From assembly GCA_964593705.1 (NCBI GenBank), contig CAZQIV010000010.1, forward strand, positions 1 through 64,000: a stretch of 64,000 nt of DNA, given 5' to 3'. Made by a program: the position numbers and the translations under genes. The stretch is from SABY01 sp964593705. GTDB lineage: Bacteria; Bacteroidota; Bacteroidia; Bacteroidales; 4484-276. The notes under the pieces were generated by a model, which was given only the letters and a program-made list of their open reading frames with translations, had not been told where the DNA came from and did no database searches. This document shows, piece by piece, positions 24,096 through 33,184 of this stretch (the first letter of the stretch is position 1; each line of letters begins with the position of its first letter).

Positions 24096-25607
24096 ATGAG
24101 CAAAAAAAGTGAAGGCGTTATATCTCAGGTTATCGGGCCGGTAATTGATGTTACATTTGAAGAAGGTCAAATCCTCCCCAACATTTTCGATGCACTCGAA
24201 GTTACCAAAGCAGACGGACATACGATAGTTCTCGAATCGCAACAGGACATTGGTGAAAACACCATTCGTTCGGTGGCTATGGATTCAACGGATGGTTTAC
24301 GTCGTGGTATGAAGGTAGTAAATACCGGTTTGCAAATTTCAATGCCTGTTGGCGATGATATTAAAGGGCGACTTTTTAATGTGATTGGAAAGCCCATCGA
24401 TGGCATGAAAGACGTTGAGGGGAAAAATGTATATTCGATACACCGCGAGCCTCCGAAATTTGAAAATTTAACCACTCAAAAAGAAGTTCTTTATACAGGT
24501 ATCAAAGTCATCGACCTTATAGAGCCTTATGCCAAAGGGGGCAAGATTGGTTTGTTTGGTGGCGCCGGCGTAGGAAAAACGGTTATTATCATGGAGCTGA
24601 TCAACAACATTGCCAAATCTTATGCAGGCCTGTCAGTATTTGCCGGTGTGGGTGAGCGTACCCGCGAAGGAAATGAATTGTTGCGCGAGATGATCGAATC
24701 AAAAGTAATTAAATATGGCGATGCCTTTGCCGAAGACATGGAAAAAGGAGGTTGGGATCTTTCAAAAGTTGACCCCGCTCAGTTGGCTCAATCGCAGGCA
24801 ACCCTGGTTTTCGGTCAGATGAACGAGCCTCCCGGAGCCCGTGCCCGCGTGGCATTATCCGGGTTAACGCTTGCAGAATATTTTCGCGATGGCGATGAAA
24901 AATCAGGTGGCCGCGATATTCTTTTCTTCATCGATAATATTTTCCGTTTTACACAGGCAGGTTCTGAGGTTTCCGCGCTACTTGGCAGGATGCCTTCAGC
25001 GGTTGGATACCAGCCAACACTCGCCACCGAAATGGGTTTGATGCAGGAACGTATTACCTCCACAAAACGAGGTTCTATCACTTCGGTGCAGGCCATTTAT
25101 GTGCCGGCAGATGATCTTACCGACCCGGCTCCGGCTACTACATTTGCCCACCTTGATGCTACCACAGTACTTAACCGAAAAATTGCAGAACTTGGAATTT
25201 ATCCCGCCGTTGACCCGCTGGATTCTACCTCAAGAATTCTTTCGGTTGATGTTGTTGGCGAAGACCATTATAATACTGCACAACGTGTAAAACTTACTCT
25301 TCAACGCTACAAAGACCTTCAGGATATTATTGCTATTTTGGGTATGGATGAGCTTTCTGAAGAAGATAAACAGGTTGTTCACCGTGCCCGAAGGGTGCAG
25401 CGCTTCCTGTCTCAGCCATTCCACGTTGCGGAGCAGTTTACGGGCATCCCCGGAACTATTGTTTCGATCGAAGAGACCATTAAAGGATTTAATATGATTA
25501 TGGATGGTGAAGTGGATGAATACCCGGAAGCCGCCTTTAACCTCGTGGGCACCATAGATGAAGCCATCGAAAAAGGTAAAAAACTGATGGCCGAAGGCAA
25601 CCAATAA
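24096..25607 (+). CDS. atpD: ATP synthase F1 beta subunit
   Basis: 503 residues from the ATG at 24096 (MSKKSEGVISQ). Catalytic features: P-loop GGAGVGKT (155-162), Walker B region ILFFIDNIFRFTQAG, and the beta signature with PAVDPLDSTSRIL. It is the catalytic subunit of the F1 sector and the first gene of the locus. atpC follows after 19 bases. The Bacteroidota order atpD-atpC first, with the other subunits behind, is seen here. Confidence 0.97.
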   Translation: MSKKSEGVISQVIGPVIDVTFEEGQILPNIFDALEVTKADGHTIVLESQQDIGENTIRSVAMDSTDGLRRGMKVVNTGLQISMPVGDDIKGRLFNVIGKPIDGMKDVEGKNVYSIHREPPKFENLTTQKEVLYTGIKVIDLIEPYAKGGKIGLFGGAGVGKTVIIMELINNIAKSYAGLSVFAGVGERTREGNELLREMIESKVIKYGDAFAEDMEKGGWDLSKVDPAQLAQSQATLVFGQMNEPPGARARVALSGLTLAEYFRDGDEKSGGRDILFFIDNIFRFTQAGSEVSALLGRMPSAVGYQPTLATEMGLMQERITSTKRGSITSVQAIYVPADDLTDPAPATTFAHLDATTVLNRKIAELGIYPAVDPLDSTSRILSVDVVGEDHYNTAQRVKLTLQRYKDLQDIIAILGMDELSEEDKQVVHRARRVQRFLSQPFHVAEQFTGIPGTIVSIEETIKGFNMIMDGEVDEYPEAAFNLVGTIDEAIEKGKKLMAEGNQ

Positions 25608-25626
25608 AGCAGAAACCAGTCGATTT

Positions 25627-25863
25627 ATGGATATTCAAATTATTACACCCGATAAAACATTGTTTACCGGACACACCAAATTGGTTCAGTTCCCCGGACT
25701 TGACGGCTCATTTGAAGTGATGAATAATCATGCCCCAATGATATCAGCATTGAGAAAAGGGAAAATCAGGTTAAAGCATGATAATGACCAGGAAGCGCTT
25801 TTCGAAATCAAAGGTGGTATAGTTGAAATTTTAAATAACAAAATGCTGGTTCTGGCAGAATAA
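25627..25863 (+). CDS. atpC: ATP synthase F1 epsilon subunit, short form
   Basis: 78 residues covering only the N-terminal beta-sandwich (MDIQIITPDKTLFTGHTKLV, FEVMNNHAPMISALRKGKIR). The C-terminal helical domain that mediates epsilon inhibition in E. coli is absent. This short form is normal for Bacteroidota, so it is not a truncation. It links the gamma stalk to the c-ring. Confidence 0.92.
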   Translation: MDIQIITPDKTLFTGHTKLVQFPGLDGSFEVMNNHAPMISALRKGKIRLKHDNDQEALFEIKGGIVEILNNKMLVLAE

Positions 25864-25882
25864 TTATTTGGTAACAAAAGAT

Positions 25883-27040
25883 ATGAAGAAACCTTCACAT
25901 AAGAAATCAGGAGTTTTTCGAAATATTTTCCTTGCATTGGCAATTGTTATTTTTTTAGTGATGCAAGTGCTGGCTACCAATCCAGGCGGCCACGGCGAAA
26001 AGCACGGTGAAAGCTGGGGAGAAGAAGCGTTGAAAGAGGATTTTAAAACCGGTGATATGATTGTTGAACATATCATGGATGCACACGACTGGCATATACT
26101 CAGCTATGGCGATTTTCACCTTACTATACCTTTACCGGTAATTTTATGGTATGATGGCCAATTGCACACTTTCATGTCCGGCAAATTTCACCATGGGCAT
26201 GATGACTATATGGGTTTTGGTCTCGCATCGGAGGGGGAACACAAAGGGAAAGTTGTTCGCACACTCCAGGATCGCTTCCTCACCGAACACGTAATTGTTC
26301 ATGATGCAAATCAGGATTTGCCCCTTGATTTTTCGATTACCAAAAATGTACTGGCAATATTTATTAGCCTGATTTTTTTGACCTGGCTTTTCATTTCTGT
26401 TGCCCGGGCTTACCGCAGGCGCGAAGGCGAAGCGCCAAAAGGTATTCAGTCATTATTAGAGCCTTTGATAATTTTTATCCGCGATGATATTGCCAAAGCT
26501 TCCATTGGCGAAAAGAAATACGAAAAATATATGCCTTTCCTGCTTACCTTGTTCTTTTTTATTTTCCTTAACAATTTATTGGGGTTGGTGCCCATTTTCC
26601 CGGGAGGAGCCAACGTAACAGGCAACATCGCTGTAACAATGGTGTTGGCCTTATTCACTTTTGTAATTACAAGCTTTAGTGCTAATAAAGCTTACTGGCT
26701 TCACATCGTAAATACGCCCGGCGTTCCGTGGTGGTTAAAACTGCCAATTCCCCTCATGCCGGTGGTCGAATTAATCGGGGTGGTTACCAAGCCATTTGTG
26801 TTGATGGTTCGTCTTTTTGCCAACATTACTGCAGGGCATATTATCGTTTTAGGGTTTATCAGCCTGATTTTTATTTTTGGTCAAATCAATATAGGTTTAG
26901 GTTTTGGAGTATCAATCGTATCCATAGTTTTTGCCATTTTTATGAATATGCTCGAATTATTGGTTGCTTTTATCCAGGCCTACGTGTTTACCTTGCTTTC
27001 GGCGCTGTATTTTGGCATGGCTACCGAGGAGCAGCATTAG
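25883..27040 (+). CDS. atpB: ATP synthase Fo subunit a
   Basis: 385 residues from the ATG at 25883 (MKKPSHKKSG), 19 bases after atpC; a TTG at 25868 is the only upstream alternative. A transmembrane or signal segment (about 12-32) is followed by a long His-rich extramembrane extension (HGEKHGESW ... KFHHGHDDYMG), typical of Bacteroidota and about 110 residues longer than in E. coli. The membrane core has five to six helices with the essential stator Arg in VLMVRLFANITAGH. No atpI-like gene separates atpC and atpB, unlike in many relatives. Confidence 0.95.
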   Translation: MKKPSHKKSGVFRNIFLALAIVIFLVMQVLATNPGGHGEKHGESWGEEALKEDFKTGDMIVEHIMDAHDWHILSYGDFHLTIPLPVILWYDGQLHTFMSGKFHHGHDDYMGFGLASEGEHKGKVVRTLQDRFLTEHVIVHDANQDLPLDFSITKNVLAIFISLIFLTWLFISVARAYRRREGEAPKGIQSLLEPLIIFIRDDIAKASIGEKKYEKYMPFLLTLFFFIFLNNLLGLVPIFPGGANVTGNIAVTMVLALFTFVITSFSANKAYWLHIVNTPGVPWWLKLPIPLMPVVELIGVVTKPFVLMVRLFANITAGHIIVLGFISLIFIFGQINIGLGFGVSIVSIVFAIFMNMLELLVAFIQAYVFTLLSALYFGMATEEQH

Positions 27041-27262
27041 AGAGGTTAGAGTTAAGAGGTTAGAGTTAAGAGGTTAGAGTTAAGAGTTTAGAGTTAAGAG
27101 TTTAGAGTTTAGAGTTTAGAGTTTAGAGTTTAGAGTTTAGAGTTTAGAGTTAAGAGGGGAGAGGTTAGAGGTTAGAAGTTAGAGGTTAGAAGTTAGAAGT
27201 TAGAGTTATGAGGGGAGAGGTTAGAGTTTAGAGGGGAGAGGTTAGAAGTTAGAGGGGAGAGT
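27041..27262. repeat. Low-complexity GAGTTTA/GAGGTTA tandem repeat
   Basis: The first half of the 451-base atpB-atpE spacer is an irregular array of 7-base units (GAGGTTA, GAGTTAA, GAGTTTA, GAGGGGA). It has almost no C on this strand and no open reading frame. It interrupts an otherwise compact operon. Confidence 0.85.
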
Positions 27263-27296
27263 TATCAATAAAGTAAGTTTTTTGAAATATCAATAG

Positions 27297-27424
27297 CCCG
27301 GGGTTTTCCCAAAGGGATGCCTGCTTCGCGAGGGGAGCCGGTGGCATAAACCCGGGATTGAATTGAGGGATAAATAACCACCCATTTCGTGGGCAATGCC
27401 TCTGGCATTGCCCACGAAATGGGT
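27297..27424. repeat. Two palindromic elements in the atpB-atpE spacer
   Basis: First, a CCCGGGGTTT ... AAACCCGGG inverted repeat (about 27298-27356). Second, a perfect 21-base inverted repeat (27380-27400 and 27404-27424) with only TCT in its loop. Neither is followed by a T run. They could act as RNA stability or attenuation structures, or be mobile palindromes. Confidence 0.75.
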
Positions 27425-27491
27425 AAAGTTAAAAGTTAAATTATTTATCAATAAAAATATAATCTATTATAAATTTTAATACTTCATTATT

Positions 27492-27752
27492 ATGGAATTA
27501 TTATCAGTATTATTACAGGTAGTAGCAGACCTTGCTCCTTATGCAAAACTTGGAGCCGGCATTGGTGCCGGAGTAGCAGCAATTGGAGCAGGTATTGGTA
27601 TCGGTCAGATTGGTAAAGCCGCTGTTGAATCTATTGCTCGTCAGCCTGAAGCAAGTGGTGATATCCGTTCAAACATGATTGTAGCGGCAGCGCTTATCGA
27701 AGGTGTTGCCTTTTTTGCCATCGTTGTTTGTCTGCTTATTGTATTCCTGTAG
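27492..27752 (+). CDS. atpE: ATP synthase Fo subunit c
   Basis: 86 residues, two transmembrane helices and the polar loop ARQPEASGDI. The ion-binding Glu lies in AALIEGVAFFA. Comparing by eye with Na+-type c subunits, the Gln of helix 1 is replaced by Ile (GIGIGQIG register) and the Ser after the Glu by Gly. This points to a proton-binding ring. The gene is separated from atpB by a repeat-filled spacer. Confidence 0.95.
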   Translation: MELLSVLLQVVADLAPYAKLGAGIGAGVAAIGAGIGIGQIGKAAVESIARQPEASGDIRSNMIVAAALIEGVAFFAIVVCLLIVFL

Positions 27753-27760
27753 AAAAGAGT

Positions 27761-27800
27761 GATCCCGGTTCCGGCGTTTGGCCGGAGCCCGGGATTTTTT
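27761..27800 (+). terminator. Terminator-like hairpin between atpE and atpF
   Basis: GATCCCGG...CCGGC pairs with GCCGG...CCCGGGAT around GTTTG, followed by T6. It looks like an intrinsic terminator 9 bases behind atpE. Partial termination would raise atpE transcripts relative to the downstream atp genes, in line with the high c-subunit copy number. That regulatory role is inference. Confidence 0.7.
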
Positions 27801-27834
27801 ATCAGTGAAATCACGTTTTTTTAAATAAAGAATT

Positions 27835-28329
27835 ATGGAACTAGTAAACCCCGGAATAGGGTTGATTTTTTGGATGACCCTGGCCTTTGGTATTGTACTT
27901 TGGATTTTGGCAAAGTACGCCTGGAAACCAATCCTCAAATCGCTGAAAGATCGTGAAGACTCCATTGATCAGGCACTGCATGAAGCTGATAATGCCAGGC
28001 AGGAAATGAAAGCCTTGAAGTTTTCGAACGAAGAATTGCTTGTTGAGGCCAAAGAAGAAAGAGATAAATTATTCAAGCAAGCCAGGGAGATTAAGGAAAA
28101 ACTTATAGAAGATGCACGCCTGAAGGCTAATGAAGAATCGAACCGAATCATCGAAAGCGCCAGGGAAGCTATCGAAAATGAAAAGATGGCTGCAATGGTT
28201 GATTTAAAAAATCAAATTGCTAAACTATCAATCGATATTGCAGAAAAAGTTCTTGAGCGTGAGCTGGACGATACAGTGAAACAAAAGGATTATGTTGATC
28301 AACTGATCAGAAAAGCCCAGCTCAATTAA
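27835..28329 (+). CDS. atpF: ATP synthase Fo subunit b
   Basis: 164 residues: one N-terminal transmembrane helix (GLIFWMTLAFGIVLWILA) and a long charged helix (KSLKDREDSIDQALHEADNA ...) that forms the peripheral stalk. Only one b gene is present, implying a homodimeric stalk. atpH starts 17 bases downstream. Confidence 0.95.
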   Translation: MELVNPGIGLIFWMTLAFGIVLWILAKYAWKPILKSLKDREDSIDQALHEADNARQEMKALKFSNEELLVEAKEERDKLFKQAREIKEKLIEDARLKANEESNRIIESAREAIENEKMAAMVDLKNQIAKLSIDIAEKVLERELDDTVKQKDYVDQLIRKAQLN

Positions 28330-28346
28330 TTGAGATTGCCAGGACT

Positions 28347-28904
28347 ATGGATATAACCATCATATCAAAACGCTACGCGAAAGCATTGTTCGACCTTGCC
28401 ATCGAGATGAAAAAACTCGAGCGCATTAAGGATGACATTGAATTGGTACAATCAGTAACAAAAGAAAATCCGGAGTTCAAACGTTTGTTGAAAAGCCCGA
28501 TTATTCCGGTAGGTAAAAAGAATAAAATAATAGCAGCTATTTTTAAGGATAAACTTGATATTCTTACCTTCAAATTTCTTCAACTGGTTACCCGTAAAGA
28601 ACGTGAGGTTTTGCTTGATACGATTTGTGTTTCCTTTATTAAAATATACAAAGAGCATTACAATATTATCACCATAAAACTCACAACATCTGAAAAGATT
28701 GATGAACAGTCGAAAACGGAGTTAATTGAATTGCTGTCAGGCGATACCAATAAAACAATTGATCTTATCGAAAAAGTTGACAAATCATTGATTGGTGGTT
28801 TTGTGTTAGATATGGATGATAAAAAGTATGATGCCAGTATCAGGCATCAACTCGATAAGTTGAAGAAATCGTTCGATAAAAACCTTTATGTCAAAGGGTT
28901 TTAG
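28347..28904 (+). CDS. atpH: ATP synthase F1 delta subunit
   Basis: 185 residues: N-terminal six-helix bundle opening with ISKRYAKALFDLAIEMKKLE, the middle segment FLQLVTRKEREVLLDTI, and the C-terminal VDKSLIGGFVLDMDDKKYD signature. It connects F1 alpha to the b stalk. Length is normal. Confidence 0.95.
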   Translation: MDITIISKRYAKALFDLAIEMKKLERIKDDIELVQSVTKENPEFKRLLKSPIIPVGKKNKIIAAIFKDKLDILTFKFLQLVTRKEREVLLDTICVSFIKIYKEHYNIITIKLTTSEKIDEQSKTELIELLSGDTNKTIDLIEKVDKSLIGGFVLDMDDKKYDASIRHQLDKLKKSFDKNLYVKGF

Positions 28905-28982
28905 ATATTTATCAGAATTTGTATAATAGTTTTTAAGATATTATAACAGAGTTTTCGAAAAAGAAATAAACAACAGGAGAAT

Positions 28983-30569
28983 ATGTCACAAATTAAACCC
29001 GCTGAAGTATCGGAAATATTACGTCAGGAACTTTCAGGATTTAAAACAAAATCGGAACTTGAAGAAACCGGATCAGTGCTGCAGATTGGCGATGGTATTG
29101 CAAGGATTTACGGACTTACCAATGCTGAATCAGGCGAGCTGGTCGAATTTGAAAAAGGTGACTTGCGTGGTATTGTTTTAAACCTTGAGCAGGACAATGT
29201 AGGGGTGGTTTTGCTTGGCGAAATTCATGATGTGAATGAAGGCGATACCGTGAAGCGTACCGGTAGAATTGCCTCCATCAATGTTGGTATGGGAATGCTG
29301 GGTAGGGTTATCAATACCCTTGGCCAACCCATCGATGGCAAAGGTGAGATAAAAGGTGAAACGTATGAATTACCCCTCGAAAGGAAAGCCCCGGGTGTAA
29401 TTTTCAGGCAGCCTGTAAACGAACCCTTGCAAACAGGTATCAAATCAGTGGATGCCATGATTCCTATTGGTAGAGGACAACGTGAGTTGATTATTGGCGA
29501 CCGCCAAACCGGTAAAACAGCCATTGCCATCGATACCATTATTAATCAAAAAGAATTTTACGAAAAAGGCGAACCCGTTTATTGTATTTACGTGGCCTCA
29601 GGCCAAAAAGGTTCGACTGTTGCAAATATTGTAAAAACATTGGATGACAATGGTGCATTGCCTTACACTGTTGTAGTTTCGGCTTCAGCGGCCGATCCTG
29701 CTGCCATGCAGTTTTACTCACCATTTGCCGGTGCTGCAATTGGTGAGTTTTTTCGCGATACCGGTCGCCCTGCCCTGGTAATTTTTGATGATCTTTCCAA
29801 ACAGGCTGTGGCTTATCGCGAAGTTTCTCTTTTACTCAGAAGGCCTCCCGGACGTGAAGCCTATCCCGGAGATGTATTTTATTTGCATTCAAGATTGCTC
29901 GAACGGGCTGCGAAAATTATCGAATCGGATGAAATTGCAAAGAAAATGAACGACCTGCCCGAAAGCCTCAAACCTATTGTTAAAGGTGGTGGTTCATTAA
30001 CTGCTTTGCCCATTATTGAAACCCAGGCCGGGGACGTATCAGCATATATTCCAACCAATGTAATTTCGATTACCGATGGGCAGATTTTTTTGGAATCCAA
30101 TCTTTTCAATGCCGGAATTCGTCCTGCCATTAATGTTGGTATTTCAGTTTCGAGGGTAGGTGGAAATGCACAGATCAAATCGATGAAGAAGGTAGCCGGT
30201 ACACTCAAACTTGACCAGGCTCAGTTTCGTGAACTGGAGGCTTTTTCAAAATTTGGTTCCGACCTCGATACCGCTACAATGAATGTGCTTGAAAAAGGCC
30301 GCCGGAATGTTGAAATTCTTAAGCAGGCACAATATTCGCCATTGAGCGTTGAAAAACAAGTTGCAATTATCTTTTGTGGAACACGCGGCTTATTAAGAAG
30401 GATTCCTATCACCAGCATTCACGATTTTGAAACAGAATACCTCCATTTTCTTGAAGTAAACCACAGCGGCCTTTTGAAAAATTTGAAAGCCGGTAAATTA
30501 CTTGATGAGGATATTAAGACAATGGAAACAACTACCCGGGATATCAGTAAAAAATATGAAAAAAGATAA
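28983..30569 (+). CDS. atpA: ATP synthase F1 alpha subunit
   Basis: 528 residues. P-loop GDRQTGKT (172-179), DDLSKQAVAYREVSLLLRRP and the alpha/beta signature region PAINVGISVSRVGG. It forms the noncatalytic nucleotide sites of F1. It lies 78 bases behind atpH. Confidence 0.97.
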   Translation: MSQIKPAEVSEILRQELSGFKTKSELEETGSVLQIGDGIARIYGLTNAESGELVEFEKGDLRGIVLNLEQDNVGVVLLGEIHDVNEGDTVKRTGRIASINVGMGMLGRVINTLGQPIDGKGEIKGETYELPLERKAPGVIFRQPVNEPLQTGIKSVDAMIPIGRGQRELIIGDRQTGKTAIAIDTIINQKEFYEKGEPVYCIYVASGQKGSTVANIVKTLDDNGALPYTVVVSASAADPAAMQFYSPFAGAAIGEFFRDTGRPALVIFDDLSKQAVAYREVSLLLRRPPGREAYPGDVFYLHSRLLERAAKIIESDEIAKKMNDLPESLKPIVKGGGSLTALPIIETQAGDVSAYIPTNVISITDGQIFLESNLFNAGIRPAINVGISVSRVGGNAQIKSMKKVAGTLKLDQAQFRELEAFSKFGSDLDTATMNVLEKGRRNVEILKQAQYSPLSVEKQVAIIFCGTRGLLRRIPITSIHDFETEYLHFLEVNHSGLLKNLKAGKLLDEDIKTMETTTRDISKKYEKR

Positions 30570-30631
30570 TTGTAAATATTTTGATGTTGAGGGATAGAAT
30601 GGTTTGTAATGTAGCGATTCTAACTTCAAAC

Positions 30632-30696
30632 TGCCGGGCTTTGCCCGTGCATCCTCGAAAAATAACGAAAATTGAAAATTTTCTATTTTTCGGGAC
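30632..30696. repeat. Hairpin repeat GCATCCTCGAAAAA...TTTTTCGGGAC, copy 1
   Basis: In the atpA-atpG spacer: TGCCGGGCTTTGCCCGTGC, CATCCTCGAAAAA, an inner GAAAATTGAAAATTTTC palindrome, then TTTTTCGGGAC. The same module lies at 37606-37669 with a different inner palindrome. The rest of the 155-base spacer has no feature. Confidence 0.6.
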
Positions 30697-30724
30697 TCTA
30701 ACCTCTAAACTCTTTTAAAGCAAC

Positions 30725-31612
30725 ATGGCAAATTTAAAGGAAGTACGTATCAGGATTGATTCTGTAAAGTCAACAATGCAGATTACCAGCGCTATGAAAA
30801 TGGTATCTGCATCAAAGTTGAGGAAGGCACAAAATGCCATCGTCAACCTGCGTCCTTATGCTACCAAGCTTACGGAGATCATGCAGAATATCAGTTCGGG
30901 CATGGAGGAAAGCAGCGAAAGCACTTACACTGAAGTTAGAAATATTGAAAAAGTTCTGATAATTGCTGTTGCTTCAAACCGTGGACTATGCGGGCCTTTT
31001 AATGCAAACATTGCAAAAATGTTAATTACGAGGATCAACAATACTTATGCAACAGAATACAGGACGGGCAATGTTGAAATATTGACTATTGGTAAAAAAG
31101 TATTCGATTTTCTCAAGAGTCGCAAAATCAGTGTTAATTATCGTAAAGATGAGTTGCTCGATAATCTCTCTTTCGAGGAAATTCTTCCCATAGCCGAAGG
31201 CTTGATGAAGGATTTTAGCCAAAAGAAATACGACAAAATTGAGATCATCTATAATCAATTTAGAAACGCTGCCGTCCAAATCCTGACCACAGAGCAGTTT
31301 CTTCCGATTGCTCCACCCAAACCAAAAAAGGATGCCAAACCGGTTAAAATAAAAGCTGATTTTATTTTTGAACCTTCAAAAGAAGAAATTGTCCAGGAGT
31401 TGATACCCAAATCACTAAAAATACAACTCTATAAAGCAGTGCTCGATTCGGTAGCTTCGGAACATGGCGCTCGTATGACTGCCATGCACAAGGCTACTGA
31501 TAACGCGGAAGACTTGCTGAAAAATCTTAAGCTCTCATACAATAAAGCCCGCCAGGCAGCCATCACCAACGAAATTCTGGAGATTGTAAGTGGAGCCGAG
31601 GCATTGGGATAA
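30725..31612 (+). CDS. atpG: ATP synthase F1 gamma subunit
   Basis: 295 residues: N-terminal helix (LKEVRIRIDSVKSTMQITSA MKMVSASKLR in two parts), central Rossmann-like part with VASNRGLCGPFNANI, and C-terminal helix ASEHGARMTAMHKATDNAED. It is the rotor shaft. A Lys/Pro-rich insertion near 198-212 (PPKPKKDAKP) is typical of Bacteroidota. Last gene of the locus. Confidence 0.96.
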   Translation: MANLKEVRIRIDSVKSTMQITSAMKMVSASKLRKAQNAIVNLRPYATKLTEIMQNISSGMEESSESTYTEVRNIEKVLIIAVASNRGLCGPFNANIAKMLITRINNTYATEYRTGNVEILTIGKKVFDFLKSRKISVNYRKDELLDNLSFEEILPIAEGLMKDFSQKKYDKIEIIYNQFRNAAVQILTTEQFLPIAPPKPKKDAKPVKIKADFIFEPSKEEIVQELIPKSLKIQLYKAVLDSVASEHGARMTAMHKATDNAEDLLKNLKLSYNKARQAAITNEILEIVSGAEALG

Positions 31613-31817
31613 AAATTAATTGGTGGGCATACGTAGAGACAACGCCCGCGTTGTTTGTAACCATCACAAAAGATAAGGCCTGTGTGGCCTGAAAGAAAAA
31701 TGATTATGTATTAATAACCATGTGTTGCCATTCATTACAAAAAAAGCACGAATTTATATTAAGTGTATTTTGAGAGAAAATATCACGTGAAAAAATCTCT
31801 TGGTAATTAATTTTGAT

Positions 31818-31825
31818 TATCTTTG
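31818..31825 (+). promoter_or_regulatory. -7 promoter element of the AAA15/membrane-protein pair
   Basis: TATCTTTG (TAnnTTTG) lies 17 bases before the ATG at 31843. It indicates that the pair has its own promoter and is not simply an extension of the atp operon. It also argues against the upstream TTG start at 31813. Confidence 0.5.
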
Positions 31826-31842
31826 TTGAAAATTTAACAATT

Positions 31843-33180
31843 ATGATACTAAGAGCCTTTATTGAAAATTTCAAATCGATCAGGGAACGAACAGAATTTA
31901 ATATGCTTGCTGGAAATTACAAGAGGTTTCCTGAACATGTCAGTGAGTTAAAAAAGGATTTAAAAGTTCTTAAAAATACTGCTATCTATGGTGGTAATGC
32001 TGCAGGTAAAACCAATTTCGTGTTGGGATTAGAAGTGCTTAAAGATTTAGTTACCGAAGGTACAGAAGATATAAAAGAAGAATTGCCTTATTTTCCTAAT
32101 AAACTTTCAAAGGCAAGTGTTTCTGCAAATACAAAGTTTGAAATAGATTTTTTCTATGATAAAGTTGAGTATTCATACAGTATTACATACAATCAGGAAA
32201 TCATTATAGAAGAGTGGTTGTATAGAAATACAAGTATTAAACCAGAAAAAATTTTTGAAAGAAAAACAAATGAGAATTCAAAAAAATCCGTACTCTCCCT
32301 TCATAAATCTTTGTTTACAAATAAAGATGAAAAAATAAGATTGAAAATATACGAAGAGGAGTTAAGACATAACCAACCATTTATTTTTGAAGGTTTTAAT
32401 AAAAAACTTAAAATGATACGTGATGCTTATACATGGTTTGATGAAAAACTAAAATTTATTTTTGTTGAATCAAAATATAGTGGACTTGCTCATTATATCT
32501 CCAATTATGATTGGTTTAAAGAAAAATTTGTCGAGATAATTAACGCTGCCAATTTAGGCATCGATCATATTGAAGTTAAAGAAACGCCAATAGACACTTT
32601 TTTTGGTAGAGAGCAGGAGCAAGAGAATGTAAAGAAGCATTTACAGAAAAGAATAACTAAGAATAGAGGGGTTGAATTTGGTGAAGGAGGGGTCAGCTAT
32701 TGTGCTTACATTAATAATAATGATGATGCTGTGGTAGGGAAACTAACTTTTTTTCATAAGGATATAGATGGAGATTTAATAGAATTTGAATTTGATGAAG
32801 AATCTAGAGGAACACAAAGGTTATTAGATATTATTCCAACCGTAATTTATGCTGCAAAAGTTGATGCGATTTATGTCATAGATGAAATTGAAAGTAGCAT
32901 ACATCCGCTATTAATAAAATCACTACTAAAACTATTTTTTAAGGCAAATAAAGATTCCCAAAGTCAGATAATTTTCACAACACATGAATCTAATTTATTG
33001 GATTTAGATTTATTTAGACAAGATGAAATTTGGTTTTTTGAAAAAAGTAAAGAGAAATCAACAAATATTTATTCACTTAGCGATTTCAAAGTACGTCATG
33101 ATTTAGATGTAAATAGGGGTTATCTAGACGGGAAATTTGGAGCAATTCCATTTCTTAAATTATTTGATAAATTAAATTAA
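31843..33180 (+). CDS. AAA15-family ATPase (COG1106-like), candidate defence ATPase
   Basis: 445 residues from the ATG at 31843 (MILRAFIENFKSIRERTEF). Walker A YGGNAAGKTN (49-58), a long variable middle with lid-like helices, ABC-type signature EESRGTQRLLDI (319-330), Walker B AIYVIDEIESSIHP (342-355) and H-loop FTTHESNLL (His381). This is the SMC/ABC-like AAA15 architecture used by several anti-phage systems (PARIS AriA, AbiL-type and OLD-like ATPases). No TOPRIM or nuclease domain is fused. The gene is visibly richer in A+T than atp genes beside it. The 84-residue membrane protein starts 4 bases after its stop. Confidence 0.85.
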   Translation: MILRAFIENFKSIRERTEFNMLAGNYKRFPEHVSELKKDLKVLKNTAIYGGNAAGKTNFVLGLEVLKDLVTEGTEDIKEELPYFPNKLSKASVSANTKFEIDFFYDKVEYSYSITYNQEIIIEEWLYRNTSIKPEKIFERKTNENSKKSVLSLHKSLFTNKDEKIRLKIYEEELRHNQPFIFEGFNKKLKMIRDAYTWFDEKLKFIFVESKYSGLAHYISNYDWFKEKFVEIINAANLGIDHIEVKETPIDTFFGREQEQENVKKHLQKRITKNRGVEFGEGGVSYCAYINNNDDAVVGKLTFFHKDIDGDLIEFEFDEESRGTQRLLDIIPTVIYAAKVDAIYVIDEIESSIHPLLIKSLLKLFFKANKDSQSQIIFTTHESNLLDLDLFRQDEIWFFEKSKEKSTNIYSLSDFKVRHDLDVNRGYLDGKFGAIPFLKLFDKLN

Positions 33181-33184
33181 AATT

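Noticed and set aside
27041..27262. GAGTTTA array considered as CRISPR or origin iterons
   Set aside because: Units are 7 bases without spacers; no dnaA, repA or replication genes nearby.
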